A stretch of 38,190 nucleotides of DNA, from contig CABXGL010000014.1 of assembly GCA_902511755.1 (NCBI GenBank), positions 1-38,190 of the forward strand. Direction: 5' to 3'. The notes beneath the pieces are model-generated. The model was not told where the DNA came from. It saw nothing but the letters and a program-made list of their open reading frames with translations, and did not search any database. A program made the position numbers and the translations under genes. Of the stretch, positions 17,020 to 25,853 are shown in pieces (within the stretch, counting starts at the first letter, position 1; every line of letters begins with the position of its first letter). Source of the DNA: an uncultured Bacteroidota bacterium. GTDB taxonomy: Bacteria; Bacteroidota; Bacteroidia; Flavobacteriales; Flavobacteriaceae.

Positions 17020-17910
17020 ATGAAAAATTTTTTGTTAATTCTTCTTCTTATTTCTTTAAAATCTTATAATCAAAATAATTATCCTCCTAAAAAAGTTAGT
17101 GATGCATTAGAATATACATATAAAACTACAATAGACGCTGACTTAAAAGTTTGGGTTTTTAATCCAAAAGGACATAAGATTTCTAATAAGAAACCTGCAA
17201 TAGTTTTCTTTTTTGGTGGTGGATATAAAGCAGGAAATCCAGATCAATTTGTTGAGCATGCTAAATATTTGAGTGCTAGAGGAATGGTAGCTGTTATAGT
17301 TGATTATAGAGTTTCAAGTAGACATAATGTAAACGTTATTAATTCTATTTCTGATGGTAAGTCTTCAATTAGATGGATAAAAGAAAATTCTGATAATTTA
17401 GGTATTGATAAAAATAAAATTATTGCAAGCGGAGGATCTGCAGGTGGACATTTAGCTGCTTCAACAGCTTTACTTAACGATTATGATGATCAAAGCGAAA
17501 TAAATAGTCCTTATGATTCAAAACCAAATGCTTTAATTCTTTTTAATCCAGGTTTAAATACAAAATCTGAACCATGGATTAACAATGAACAAGCCCAAAA
17601 AAGAATAGGAACAAAAGATTATTATAGTGTTTCACCATATCATAATGTTAAAAAAGGTGTAGTTCCAACTATTATTTTTCATGGTACATCAGATAAAACA
17701 GTTCCATTTTTATCAGCTGATCTTTTTACTAAAAGAATGATTGAATTTGGAAATTCATGCATTTTATATGCATACAAAAACAAGGAACATGGTTTTTTTA
17801 ACTTTGGAAGAGATTCAAATGGTCCATTTGTAGATACCATGAATAAAGTAGATGATTTTCTTGTATCTTTAGGATACCTAGAACCTTTACCAGAAGTAAC
17901 CGTAAAATAA
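17020..17910 (+). CDS. Secreted alpha/beta hydrolase, BD-FAE/esterase-like
   Basis: An esterase-like alpha/beta hydrolase. The ATG at 17020 is chosen over 17002 because it gives a clean signal peptide (MKNFLLILLLISLKSYNQ) and avoids overlap with the preceding gene, leaving five bases between them; length then is 296 residues. The oxyanion-hole block FFFGGGY is at about 63-69, the nucleophile elbow GGSAGG at about 138-143 (Ser140), the acid in IIFHGTSDKTVPF and the catalytic His in KEHGFFNF. This matches the family that includes bacterial feruloyl/acetyl-xylan esterases and related carbohydrate esterases. Context with a sugar dehydrogenase suggests removal of ester groups from a glycan or glycoside, which is an inference. 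Confidence 0.88.
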   Translation: MKNFLLILLLISLKSYNQNNYPPKKVSDALEYTYKTTIDADLKVWVFNPKGHKISNKKPAIVFFFGGGYKAGNPDQFVEHAKYLSARGMVAVIVDYRVSSRHNVNVINSISDGKSSIRWIKENSDNLGIDKNKIIASGGSAGGHLAASTALLNDYDDQSEINSPYDSKPNALILFNPGLNTKSEPWINNEQAQKRIGTKDYYSVSPYHNVKKGVVPTIIFHGTSDKTVPFLSADLFTKRMIEFGNSCILYAYKNKEHGFFNFGRDSNGPFVDTMNKVDDFLVSLGYLEPLPEVTVK

Positions 17911-17913
17911 TTA

Positions 17914-18513
17914 GTGAAAAAGATTTTATTAATTTTTATTGTCTTTTCGATTGCAATAAATTATTCTCAAGAAAAAGAAGATCTTTTTAGTCTGATTTCT
18001 GAAGAAAAAAATCAAATAGAATTGCTTCCTGAAAGAATGGTTTTTACTCAAAGTTTACTTTGGGGAAAAAATGGTTTATTTAGAAAAACAGGAATTTCAG
18101 ATCTTAATATTGAGAATAGAGAAAAAGAACTTAGGATTAGAAAAAATATGCTTAATGCTCATCAAGTAATTGGGTATATTACTTTAGCTTCTATGGTTGC
18201 GCAAGGAATCATTGGAGGTAAACTTTATAATGGTGATGAGAGTTTACGTAATACTCATAAAACAATGGGTAATATTGTTAATATTGGATATTTCACTGGA
18301 GCAGGACTTTCATTATTTGCACCACCTCCTTTAATTAATAAAAAAGTTCAAGGCTTTAATTCAATTAAAGCTCACAAAATATTAGCAACCATCCATTTTT
18401 CAGCAATGGTAGCTACTAACCATTTTAAGGATCGGAATAAAGACACCCATAAAGCTGCAGCTTATACTGCATTTGCAAGTTATGCAACTGCTGTTTTAGT
18501 TATAAAATTTTAA
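17914..18513 (+). CDS. Histidine-rich membrane protein, cytochrome b561-like
   Basis: A 199-residue protein with a GTG start at 17914, three bases after the esterase stop. It has a signal peptide (ending about 18), a soluble N-terminal part (about 20-75) and about four hydrophobic helices (about 83-102, 117-135, 153-168, 180-198). Histidines recur at similar helix starts: NAHQVIGY (His83), NTHKTMGN (His115), KAHKILATIH (His154, His161), NH (His170) and DTHKAAAY (His179). That spacing resembles bis-heme cytochrome b561-type domains, so it may carry electrons across or along the membrane. The next gene is YceI, a common b561 partner. The heme role is inferred; an unclassified membrane protein is the alternative. 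Confidence 0.65.
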   Translation: MKKILLIFIVFSIAINYSQEKEDLFSLISEEKNQIELLPERMVFTQSLLWGKNGLFRKTGISDLNIENREKELRIRKNMLNAHQVIGYITLASMVAQGIIGGKLYNGDESLRNTHKTMGNIVNIGYFTGAGLSLFAPPPLINKKVQGFNSIKAHKILATIHFSAMVATNHFKDRNKDTHKAAAYTAFASYATAVLVIKF

Positions 18514-18514
18514 T

Positions 18515-19057
18515 ATGAGAAAGAATATTCTAATATTTTTAATATTAATAATTCCATTAATTAATTCTTTCTCTCAAGATAATTTTCAGTGGATGTTAGA
18601 TTCTAAGAAATCCTCCATTGAATACCAAGCAAAACATTTGCTTCATAAGTGGATAGGAAAAAATAATAATGTAAAAGGTATCTTTCTATTAAAAGAAGAT
18701 GATAGTAGAATTGCAATAGCTGCTAATATTGCTAATTTTGACAGTGGAATTAGTAATAGGGATTCAAATGCCCTTAGAGTTTTAGACGCTTTCAATCATC
18801 CACAAGTAAAATTTTATTCTGATCAAATTTTAATTTCAGAAAAAAAAATTACTCTAAAAGGAGAATTAGATTTTCATGGAATAAAAGTAAATAAAAATAT
18901 AGAAGGTTCATTTTTAAAAGATGAAAAAAACATCCTTATTGAGGGGAGTTTTCCAATAGTTCTTACAGATTTTAAAATAGAACTTCCTTCTTTAATGCTT
19001 AAAAAGATCGAAGATTTTGCAAAAATATCTTATAAATTAGTTTTTAAAAGGAATTAG
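18515..19057 (+). CDS. YceI family periplasmic protein
   Basis: A 180-residue exported protein with a signal peptide (about 1-20, ending NSFSQ) and the YceI-type lipocalin-like beta-barrel. Typical pieces are WMLDSKKSSIEYQAKH (about 25-40), ANFDSGISNRDSNALRVLDA, FNHPQVKFYS (about 94-103) and the late ITLKGELDFHGIKVNK. YceI proteins bind isoprenoid-type lipids such as polyprenyl quinones in the barrel. It starts one base after the b561-like gene, so the two are almost certainly cotranslated, which fits quinone or electron handling. It ends six bases before the convergent TolB-like gene, with no clear terminator. Confidence 0.9.
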   Translation: MRKNILIFLILIIPLINSFSQDNFQWMLDSKKSSIEYQAKHLLHKWIGKNNNVKGIFLLKEDDSRIAIAANIANFDSGISNRDSNALRVLDAFNHPQVKFYSDQILISEKKITLKGELDFHGIKVNKNIEGSFLKDEKNILIEGSFPIVLTDFKIELPSLMLKKIEDFAKISYKLVFKRN

Positions 19058-19063
19058 ATTTAT

Positions 19064-20119
19064 CTAATCTTTCCACTCAGCTATAAATACATTGGTATCT
19101 CTTGTACCCCCATTGTTTCTATTAGATGAAAAAGCTAATCTTTTACCATCATTTGAGAACACTGGAAATGCATCAAAAGTTTCACCATGTGTTATCCTAG
19201 TTAGGTTTTTCCCATCTAAATCTATCATATAAAGATTAAAGGGAAAACCTCTTTCAGCTTCATAATTTGAAGAAAAAAGAACTTTTTTCCCAGAAGGATG
19301 AAAAAAAGGACTCCAATTTGCATTACCTAAATCAGTTAATTGACGTAAATTATCTCCGTTTGAATCACATATAAATAATTCCATTTCTGTCGGTTGTACT
19401 AATCCTTGACTTAATAATTCTTTATATTCTTTTATTTCTTTTTCATTTTTTGGTCTTGAAGATCTAAAAATTAACTTCGATCCATCTGGTGAAAAAAATG
19501 CTCCTCCATCATATCCTAGCTCAAAGGTTATTTGCTTAACATCTGAACCATCAATATTCATAGTATATAAATCTAAATCACCATTTCTAGTAGATGTAAA
19601 TACAATTTTATCACCATTTGGAGAAACTGTTGCTTCAGCATCATAACCAATTTGATTGGTTAATTTTCCTTTTATATTTCCTTCTAAATCAGAGATATAA
19701 ATATCAAAAGAATCGTAAATAGGCCACACGTATTTTCCTTCTTTTCTTAGCGGAACTTCAGGACAATTTTTGTCTTTTTCATGAGTTGATGCATATATAA
19801 AATGTTTATTGTCAGGAAGAAAATAAGAACATGTTGTTCTTCCAAGACCTGTACTAACCATTTTTGGAACAGTTTCATCAAAAGTATCAGAAGAATTCAT
19901 TAAAAACATTTGATCACATTCCAGATTCCAATTATTATTATTAGATTGAAAAATAAGTTGTTTATCATCATTACTCCAATATGCTTCTGCATTATCGCCT
20001 CCAAAAGTTACTTGCCTAATAGACTTAAAATTTAACTCATCTTCATAGATTAAGGAATTAGAATTTTCTTTACAGGAAAATAGAGTAAATAAAATTAAGC
20101 TTACCAATAAATATTTCAT
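19064..20119 (-). CDS. TolB-like PD40 beta-propeller lipoprotein
   Basis: A 351-residue lipoprotein (MKYLLVSLILFTLFSC, Cys16) made of TolB/PD40-type beta-propeller repeats. Repeats show the pattern xWSxDGxxLxFxSxR..DxYxMxxDG: WSNDDKQLIFQSNN, FLPDNKHFIYAST, VSPNGDKIVFTSTRNGDLD, FSPDGSKLIFRSSR, FHPSGKKVLFSSN, FSNDGKRLAFSSNR, about six blades. Such propellers bind proteins, peptides or glycans; no catalytic residues are seen. Divergent from the M28 peptidase with 40 bases between starts, so the two may be controlled together. The exact partner is unknown. Confidence 0.9.
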   Translation of the reverse strand: MKYLLVSLILFTLFSCKENSNSLIYEDELNFKSIRQVTFGGDNAEAYWSNDDKQLIFQSNNNNWNLECDQMFLMNSSDTFDETVPKMVSTGLGRTTCSYFLPDNKHFIYASTHEKDKNCPEVPLRKEGKYVWPIYDSFDIYISDLEGNIKGKLTNQIGYDAEATVSPNGDKIVFTSTRNGDLDLYTMNIDGSDVKQITFELGYDGGAFFSPDGSKLIFRSSRPKNEKEIKEYKELLSQGLVQPTEMELFICDSNGDNLRQLTDLGNANWSPFFHPSGKKVLFSSNYEAERGFPFNLYMIDLDGKNLTRITHGETFDAFPVFSNDGKRLAFSSNRNNGGTRDTNVFIAEWKD

Positions 20120-20159
20120 AATTAAAATTTGTAATTTGCGGCAAAAATAAATACAAATA
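20120..20159. promoter_or_regulatory. Divergent promoter region with imperfect dyad
   Basis: A 40-base intergenic region between divergent genes. On the minus strand TATTTTTG (complement of 20142-20149) matches TAnnTTTG, 22 bases before the TolB-like start. On the plus strand TTTG then TAATTTGC is seen at about 20128-20139. The left half ATTTGTAATTTGC and right half GCAAA...TACAAAT form an imperfect inverted repeat, which could be an operator. Confidence 0.4.
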
Positions 20160-21395
20160 ATGAGAAATCCATTGACTTATGTTATCTTATTGTTAATTAT
20201 TGCATTTTCCTGTAATTTACCCTATGAATATCAAAACAATTTAAAAGTAGATGTTGAATTTCTGTCATCAGATGCTTTAGAGGGAAGAGGAACTGGATCT
20301 GAAGGTGAAAGAAAAGCAGCAGATTATATTTCACAAAGATTTTCTGATCTTGATTTTATGAAAAAAGGAAATAATGAATTCTTACAGAGCTTTTCTTTTA
20401 AACCTAAGTTAAATCCTCATGAAGAAATTAAATTTAATGATTCTATAATTGATTCAAGTATTACAGGAAATAATGTATTGGCATTTATGGATAATAATGC
20501 ATCATCTACTGTTGTAATAGGTGCTCATTATGATCATTTAGGATATGGGGGAGAAGGTTCATTATATAGAGATCCAGAAATAAAAATACATAATGGTGCT
20601 GATGATAATGCAAGTGGGGTTGCATTAATGTTAGACCTAGCTTCTAAACTTAAAGACAATAACAAGGTTAACAACAATTATTTATTTATTGCTTTTTCTG
20701 GAGAAGAATTAGGTTTATTAGGATCTAATTATTTTGTAAAAAATCCTACAATTGATATTAAAACTATTAATTATATGATTAATATGGATATGGTTGGAAG
20801 ATTAAATAATGAAAGATCTTTAGCAATTTATGGATTAGGAACTTCTCCAATATTTAAACAAACTATAAAATCAAACAATGAAAATTTTAAAATAATTGAA
20901 AATGAATCTGGTGTAGGTCCATCTGATCACACTTCTTTTTATTTACAAGATATCCCAGTGCTACATTTTTTTACTGGCCAACATGCCGATTATCACAAAC
21001 CTAGTGATGATAGTAATTTGATCAATTATTTTGGGATGGAATTAATATCAAACTATATATATTCAATTATTTCTGATTTAGATGATAACGGAAAGCTGTC
21101 TTTTAAAAAAACAAAAAATGAAAGTCAAGATGTCCCAAGATTCAAGGTTACACTAGGTGTTATCCCAGATTATTTATTTCAAGGAAAAGGTATGAGGATT
21201 GATGGAGTTTCCAGTGGTAAGCCTGCTGAAAAAGCCGGTTTTGAAAAAGGTGATATAGTAATTAAATTAGGAAATACTGATATTACTGATATGATGTCAT
21301 ATATGAAAGGTCTATCAAAAATTAAAAAAGGGGATAAGGTTATAGTTCAAGTTAAGCGTAAAAATAAAATCTTATCTAAAAATGTAATATTCTAA
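20160..21395 (+). CDS. M28 family zinc aminopeptidase with C-terminal PDZ domain
   Basis: A 411-residue lipoprotein (possible lipobox AFSC, Cys18) of peptidase family M28. Zinc ligands and catalytic acids are visible: GAHYDHLG (His123), NGADDNASG (Asp148), SGEELG (Glu182/Glu183), NMDMVGR (Asp210) and HADYHKP (His279), the full co-catalytic di-zinc set. A PDZ domain occupies about 325-411 (GMRIDGVSSGKPAEKAGFEKGDIVIKLG). The N-terminal LSSDALEGRGTGSEGERKAADYI is typical of M28 proteins. It would remove N-terminal amino acids from peptides in the periplasm. Its stop overlaps the next start by one base (TAATG), so it is the first gene of the run to 26518. Confidence 0.95.
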   Translation: MRNPLTYVILLLIIAFSCNLPYEYQNNLKVDVEFLSSDALEGRGTGSEGERKAADYISQRFSDLDFMKKGNNEFLQSFSFKPKLNPHEEIKFNDSIIDSSITGNNVLAFMDNNASSTVVIGAHYDHLGYGGEGSLYRDPEIKIHNGADDNASGVALMLDLASKLKDNNKVNNNYLFIAFSGEELGLLGSNYFVKNPTIDIKTINYMINMDMVGRLNNERSLAIYGLGTSPIFKQTIKSNNENFKIIENESGVGPSDHTSFYLQDIPVLHFFTGQHADYHKPSDDSNLINYFGMELISNYIYSIISDLDDNGKLSFKKTKNESQDVPRFKVTLGVIPDYLFQGKGMRIDGVSSGKPAEKAGFEKGDIVIKLGNTDITDMMSYMKGLSKIKKGDKVIVQVKRKNKILSKNVIF

Positions 21396-23587
21396 TGAGA
21401 AAACTATTTTTTTTTTTAATATTTTTTACAATTTCTTGTACTAATAATGAAATCATTATTAGTAAAGGCGAATTCTCAAATTTCTCGATAATTTCTAATG
21501 AAAATAATTTTGATATTGCAGATTCTCTAAATGTTTATCTAAATAAAACAATTGGTGTAAAACTTAATGTATCTAATCAGATTATAAATAATAAGGCTAT
21601 TGTTTTATCTATAGATGCTGATTCTAAAGACGATTTTATCTCAATTTCATTTAAAGATTCATTAGTTAATATTTCTGCTAATAATAAAAAACTTTTATTT
21701 TTTGCTACTTATGAGTTTATTGAAAAATATTTAAATGTAAGATGGTTATCAAGTAATTATACTTTCTACAAGAAAATAAATTCATTAAAGATTCCAAAGT
21801 CACTTAATTTTTTATATAAACCTCCTGTTAAAACAAGAACTGTTCATTCTAGACTTTTTTATAATGATTCAATTTTTGCTGATAAATCAAAAGTAACTAC
21901 AAGTGCATTTCCAAATTATATACCTGAAGCGAGAGTTCATACTTTTCATAGGTTTGTTCCGGAAGAAATTTATTATGAATCCAATCCTGAATTTTATGCT
22001 TTAAGAAATGGTAAGAGATTACCAACTCAACTTTGCTTAACCAATAATGAGGTTTATAATATAGTTGTAGATAAAGTTTCAGATCTTTTTGAAAAATATC
22101 CTGGATATGATGTTGTTTCTGTAAGTCAAGATGATAATACATCCTATTGCAAATGCGATAAATGTGAAAAACTTCACAATGATTTTGGTGGTCCAGCTGC
22201 AAGTATGATATCATTTGTGAACAAAATAGCAGATAATTTTAAGGATAAGACAATTTCTACTCTTGCTTATCAATATACTCGAAAACCGACTACAATTATT
22301 CCAAAAGATAATGTATTAATAACTCTTTGCTCTATAGAATGTAATAGAAGAATACCTATTTCAGAAGGTTGTGTAGATTTTTATGAAGATTTAAAAGGTT
22401 GGTCAAAATTAACCAATAATATTCGTATATGGGATTATACTACTCAGTTCACAAACTTTTTAGCTCCTTTTCCAAATTGGAATACAATTAAACCAAATAT
22501 CAACTTATTTGTTGAAAATAATGCAAAATGGATTTTTCAACAACACAGCAAAAATCCAAGTGAATTATTTGAATTAAGAAGTTATATAATGGCAAAATTA
22601 TTGTGGAATCCAGACTTGTCTTTCAATGATTTACTAGATGATTTTTGTAATCATTATTATGGGAATGCTTCTAGATATATAAAAGAATATGTAATCGATA
22701 TTTCTGAAGAAATAAGTAAAGACACAAATTTTTTCCTTTTTTTATATGGTGATCCATCTCAAGGTTTTAAATCTTTTTTGAGACCTGAAAAACTTGTTTA
22801 TTATAATGAATTATTTGATAAAGCATACAATGAAGTAAAAGAAGATAAAAGACATTCAAATAGAGTTGAAAAAGCTAGATTGTCTATTGATTATGCTTCT
22901 TTGGAAGCTCATAGGAAAAATTTTTCAGAAAATTTTCCATTAACAGTTTTTGATAATGGGACAAAAGTAATTCCTCAAATAGTTCTTAATAGAATAAAAA
23001 GGTTTAAAAATGTAACGAAAAATAATAATATTGATTTAATGAATGAAATGGGTTTTACTGTTGATGAATATGTGTATTATTATGAAAAAGCACTTAAACT
23101 AGCAGTTAAAGATAATTCTGCCAAGTCTAAAGAAGTTACCTTATTAACCAAACCTACAAAATATGCTAATGAAGATCCTCAGGTACTTACTGATGGTGCT
23201 TTAGGTGGAAGTAGTTTTTACTCCAATTGGCTTGGTTTTGTTGGCAATGATATGGATGCAATTATTGATTTAGGTGAAGAAAAAATGATTAAAAATATTT
23301 CAACTAGTTTTCTTCAGGTTACAAATCACGTTGTCTTTTTTCCCCCTAATGTAGAGTTTTTGATTTCAAATGATAAAATAGATTGGATTACATTTAATCC
23401 AATAATTAATAAAAAACCACTTAGTAAAAAAAGTAAAGTAAACGATATTCAAACTTTTTCTCAACCAGTTAATAAATTAGGAAGATTTGTTAGGGTTAAA
23501 GCTAATAATTATGGTCCAGCACCATATTGGCATTTTGCTGCAGATAATCCATCATGGATTTTTGCTGATGAAGTAATAGTAGAATAA
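21395..23587 (+). CDS. DUF4838 lipoprotein with discoidin-like C-terminal domain
   Basis: A 730-residue lipoprotein (MRKLFFFLIFFTISC, Cys15). The first part (about 30-140) resembles the beta/alpha N-domain found before alpha-glucuronidase and hexosaminidase-type catalytic domains. The middle (about 150-450) fits DUF4838: HTFHRFVPEE, FYALRNGKR, VSVSQDDNTSYCKCDKCEKL (Cys252, 254, 257), WDYTTQFTNF. The C-terminal ~140 residues (from about 590) look like an F5/8 type C (discoidin) carbohydrate-binding domain, including AIIDLGEEKMI and RFVRVKANNYGPAP. DUF4838 is thought to be a glycoside-hydrolase-like TIM barrel; the Asp pair at 246-247 could be part of the site. Substrate unknown. Cotranslated with the M28 peptidase. 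Confidence 0.85.
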   Translation: MRKLFFFLIFFTISCTNNEIIISKGEFSNFSIISNENNFDIADSLNVYLNKTIGVKLNVSNQIINNKAIVLSIDADSKDDFISISFKDSLVNISANNKKLLFFATYEFIEKYLNVRWLSSNYTFYKKINSLKIPKSLNFLYKPPVKTRTVHSRLFYNDSIFADKSKVTTSAFPNYIPEARVHTFHRFVPEEIYYESNPEFYALRNGKRLPTQLCLTNNEVYNIVVDKVSDLFEKYPGYDVVSVSQDDNTSYCKCDKCEKLHNDFGGPAASMISFVNKIADNFKDKTISTLAYQYTRKPTTIIPKDNVLITLCSIECNRRIPISEGCVDFYEDLKGWSKLTNNIRIWDYTTQFTNFLAPFPNWNTIKPNINLFVENNAKWIFQQHSKNPSELFELRSYIMAKLLWNPDLSFNDLLDDFCNHYYGNASRYIKEYVIDISEEISKDTNFFLFLYGDPSQGFKSFLRPEKLVYYNELFDKAYNEVKEDKRHSNRVEKARLSIDYASLEAHRKNFSENFPLTVFDNGTKVIPQIVLNRIKRFKNVTKNNNIDLMNEMGFTVDEYVYYYEKALKLAVKDNSAKSKEVTLLTKPTKYANEDPQVLTDGALGGSSFYSNWLGFVGNDMDAIIDLGEEKMIKNISTSFLQVTNHVVFFPPNVEFLISNDKIDWITFNPIINKKPLSKKSKVNDIQTFSQPVNKLGRFVRVKANNYGPAPYWHFAADNPSWIFADEVIVE

Positions 23588-23596
23588 AATAGAATT

Positions 23597-25072
23597 ATGA
23601 AAAAATATGTATTAGCAATTGATGCTGGAACGACAAGTTCAAGAGCCGTTATTTTTGATAAAAAAGGAACTCAAATTTCTATTTCACAGTTTGAATTTAC
23701 ACAAATATTTCCAAAAGAATCCTGGGTTGAACATGATCCAATAGAAATTTGGGAAACTCAATTAAAAGCAATTCACGATGTAGTTAAAAAATCTAAGATT
23801 AATGTTAATGAAATTGATTCAATTGGAATTACTAATCAGAGAGAAACTACGGTAATTTGGAATAAAAATACAGGTGAACCAGTATACAATGCTATTGTCT
23901 GGCAAGATAGAAGAACCTCATCAATATGCGAGGATTTAGATAAGAGCGGTTATAAAAAAATATTTTATGATAAAACAGGATTGGTTCTCGATGCATATTT
24001 TTCAGGAACTAAAATTAAATGGATATTAGATTCAGATAATAAAATTCGTGAGTCTGCTGAAAATGGGGATTTGCTTTTTGGAACAATTGATTCATGGTTG
24101 ATATGGAATTTAACTAATAAAAAACACCATGTTACTGACTATACCAACGCTAGTAGAACCTTACTTTTTAATATACACTTACTACAATGGGATAATGAAT
24201 TACTTTCAATATTAAATATTCCTAAAAATTTATTACCTAAAGTTTTAGATAGTTCTCAAAAAGTAGGATTAATTGACAGATCAATTTTAAATGCTGATAT
24301 TCCAATCTGTGGTATAGCCGGTGATCAACAAGCTGCATTATTTGGTCAGATGTGTATTAAACCAGGTGATGTTAAGAATACCTATGGGACAGGATGCTTT
24401 TGTATGATGAATACAGGAAATATAGCAGTAAGATCTAATAATAAAATGCTAACAACTATTGCTTGGAAAATTAAAGATGAAACAGTTTATGCTTTAGAGG
24501 GGAGTATTTTTATAGCAGGAGCATTAGTACAATGGTTAAGAGATCAGTTAAAAATTATCAAGGAATCATCGGAAATAGAATTACTGGCTAAAACGGTTAA
24601 AGATAGTGGAGGAGTTACTTTTATTTCAGCTCTTTCAGGACTTGGAGCACCTTACTGGAATCCTAATGCTACAGGTGCAATAATGGGTATAACAAGAGGA
24701 ACTGAAAAGGGTCATATTGCTAGAGCTGCTCTTGAAGCTATTGCTTTACGTTCTAGGGAAATCATTATTGAAATGGAAAAGGATTCAGGTACAAAATTTA
24801 ATAAACTAAAAGTTGATGGAGGAGCAAGTAATAATGATCTATTAATGCAAATTCAATCAAACCTATTAAATGCTAATGTAATAAGGCCTAAATTGACAGA
24901 AACAACTGCACTAGGTGTTGCTTTTTTATCTGGATTAGCTTCTGGTTTTTGGTCATCATTGGATGAGCTTAAAAATATATGGGAAATTGATCATGAATTT
25001 TTACCAGAGGAGGATAGTAATAATGAAAGAATTATTAATAATTGGAATTTAAGAATTGACAAAATTCAATAA
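23597..25072 (+). CDS. glpK: Glycerol kinase
   Basis: ATP-dependent glycerol phosphorylation to sn-glycerol 3-phosphate in the cytoplasm. At 491 residues the length is normal for the FGGY family. Seen: N-terminal phosphate loop DAGTTSSRAVIFD, glycerol-site block TNQRETTVIW, WQDRRT, GDQQAALFGQ with the catalytic-type Asp, the GTGCFCMMNTG loop, APYWNPNATGAIMGITRGT and the C-terminal KVDGGASNNDLLMQIQSN signature. All are typical of GlpK. It lies nine bases after the DUF4838 gene and 46 bases before the glycerol facilitator, forming a glycerol uptake unit. No glpD (glycerol-3-phosphate dehydrogenase) is encoded in the window. Confidence 0.97.
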   Translation: MKKYVLAIDAGTTSSRAVIFDKKGTQISISQFEFTQIFPKESWVEHDPIEIWETQLKAIHDVVKKSKINVNEIDSIGITNQRETTVIWNKNTGEPVYNAIVWQDRRTSSICEDLDKSGYKKIFYDKTGLVLDAYFSGTKIKWILDSDNKIRESAENGDLLFGTIDSWLIWNLTNKKHHVTDYTNASRTLLFNIHLLQWDNELLSILNIPKNLLPKVLDSSQKVGLIDRSILNADIPICGIAGDQQAALFGQMCIKPGDVKNTYGTGCFCMMNTGNIAVRSNNKMLTTIAWKIKDETVYALEGSIFIAGALVQWLRDQLKIIKESSEIELLAKTVKDSGGVTFISALSGLGAPYWNPNATGAIMGITRGTEKGHIARAALEAIALRSREIIIEMEKDSGTKFNKLKVDGGASNNDLLMQIQSNLLNANVIRPKLTETTALGVAFLSGLASGFWSSLDELKNIWEIDHEFLPEEDSNNERIINNWNLRIDKIQ

Positions 25073-25084
25073 TATTGCAATATT
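25071..25084. repeat. Perfect 14-bp palindrome at the end of glpK
   Basis: AATATTGCAATATT is a perfect inverted repeat that overlaps the glpK stop codon and sits 34 bases before the glpF start. It could be an operator or a chance AT-rich palindrome; there is no T-tract making it a terminator. Confidence 0.3.
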
Positions 25085-25118
25085 TTTATAAAATAAATAA
25101 CTAATATAAATTATAATT

Positions 25119-25853
25119 ATGGACTCTTTTTTAGCTGAATTTATTGGTACAACAATATTAATGTTACTTGGTGTTGGAGTAAATGCAAACACAAGTTTAA
25201 AAAACACTATCGGAAGTGAGAACTCCAATTGGGTTTTAGTAAGTATGGCCTGGGGACTTTCAGTATTTGTTGCCGTATTTATTACTGGCCAATTTAGTGG
25301 TGCACATTTAAATCCTGCCGTTACAATTGGTTTAGCCACTATAGGTAAATTTTCTTGGTCTCTAGTTCCAACCTATATATTTATTCAACTTTTAGGAGCA
25401 ATTTTTGGAAGTTGGTTGGCATATTTGGTTTACATTGATCACTATAGAGCAACTGAAAATGAGGATACTGTAAGGGGATCTTTTTGTACAGGACCTGCAA
25501 TTAAGAATTATAAGAATAATTTTTTCAGTGAAGCTGTTGCAACATTTATTTTAGTTTTTGGAATTTTTTATATAGTAGAACCAAATTTAGAGATCCAAGG
25601 TGAGGTTGTTAATTTTGGATTAGGAGCTTTAGCTGCACTTCCTGTAGGTATTTTAGTTTGGGTTATTGGAATGACATTAGGCGGAACAACAGGCTTTGCT
25701 ATTAATCCAGCAAGAGATTTCGGACCTAGACTAGTTTATTCACTTCTACCTAGAAAAAATAAAAATGCTGATTGGTCTTATAGTTGGATTCCTATTTTTG
25801 GACCTTTTTCTGGAGCAATTACAGCAGGATTATTATATAATTTTATTATGTAA
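25119..25853 (+). CDS. glpF: Glycerol uptake facilitator (aquaglyceroporin)
   Basis: A 244-residue MIP-family channel with six membrane spans and two half-helices carrying NPA motifs: HLNPAVT (Asn65-Ala67) and INPARDFGPR (Asn196-Ala198). The Asp after the second NPA-Arg (NPARD) is the glycerol-facilitator signature that separates GlpF from water-only aquaporins. The protein lets glycerol cross the inner membrane passively; glycerol kinase encoded just upstream then traps it. The stop overlaps the next start by one base (TAATG). Function is well supported by sequence and context. Confidence 0.95.
   Translation: MDSFLAEFIGTTILMLLGVGVNANTSLKNTIGSENSNWVLVSMAWGLSVFVAVFITGQFSGAHLNPAVTIGLATIGKFSWSLVPTYIFIQLLGAIFGSWLAYLVYIDHYRATENEDTVRGSFCTGPAIKNYKNNFFSEAVATFILVFGIFYIVEPNLEIQGEVVNFGLGALAALPVGILVWVIGMTLGGTTGFAINPARDFGPRLVYSLLPRKNKNADWSYSWIPIFGPFSGAITAGLLYNFIM

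Noticed and set aside
21405-21418. A long T-run near the start of the DUF4838 gene, possibly a frameshift or slippage site
   Set aside because: The reading frame continues intact through a sensible lipoprotein signal, so no frameshift is needed.
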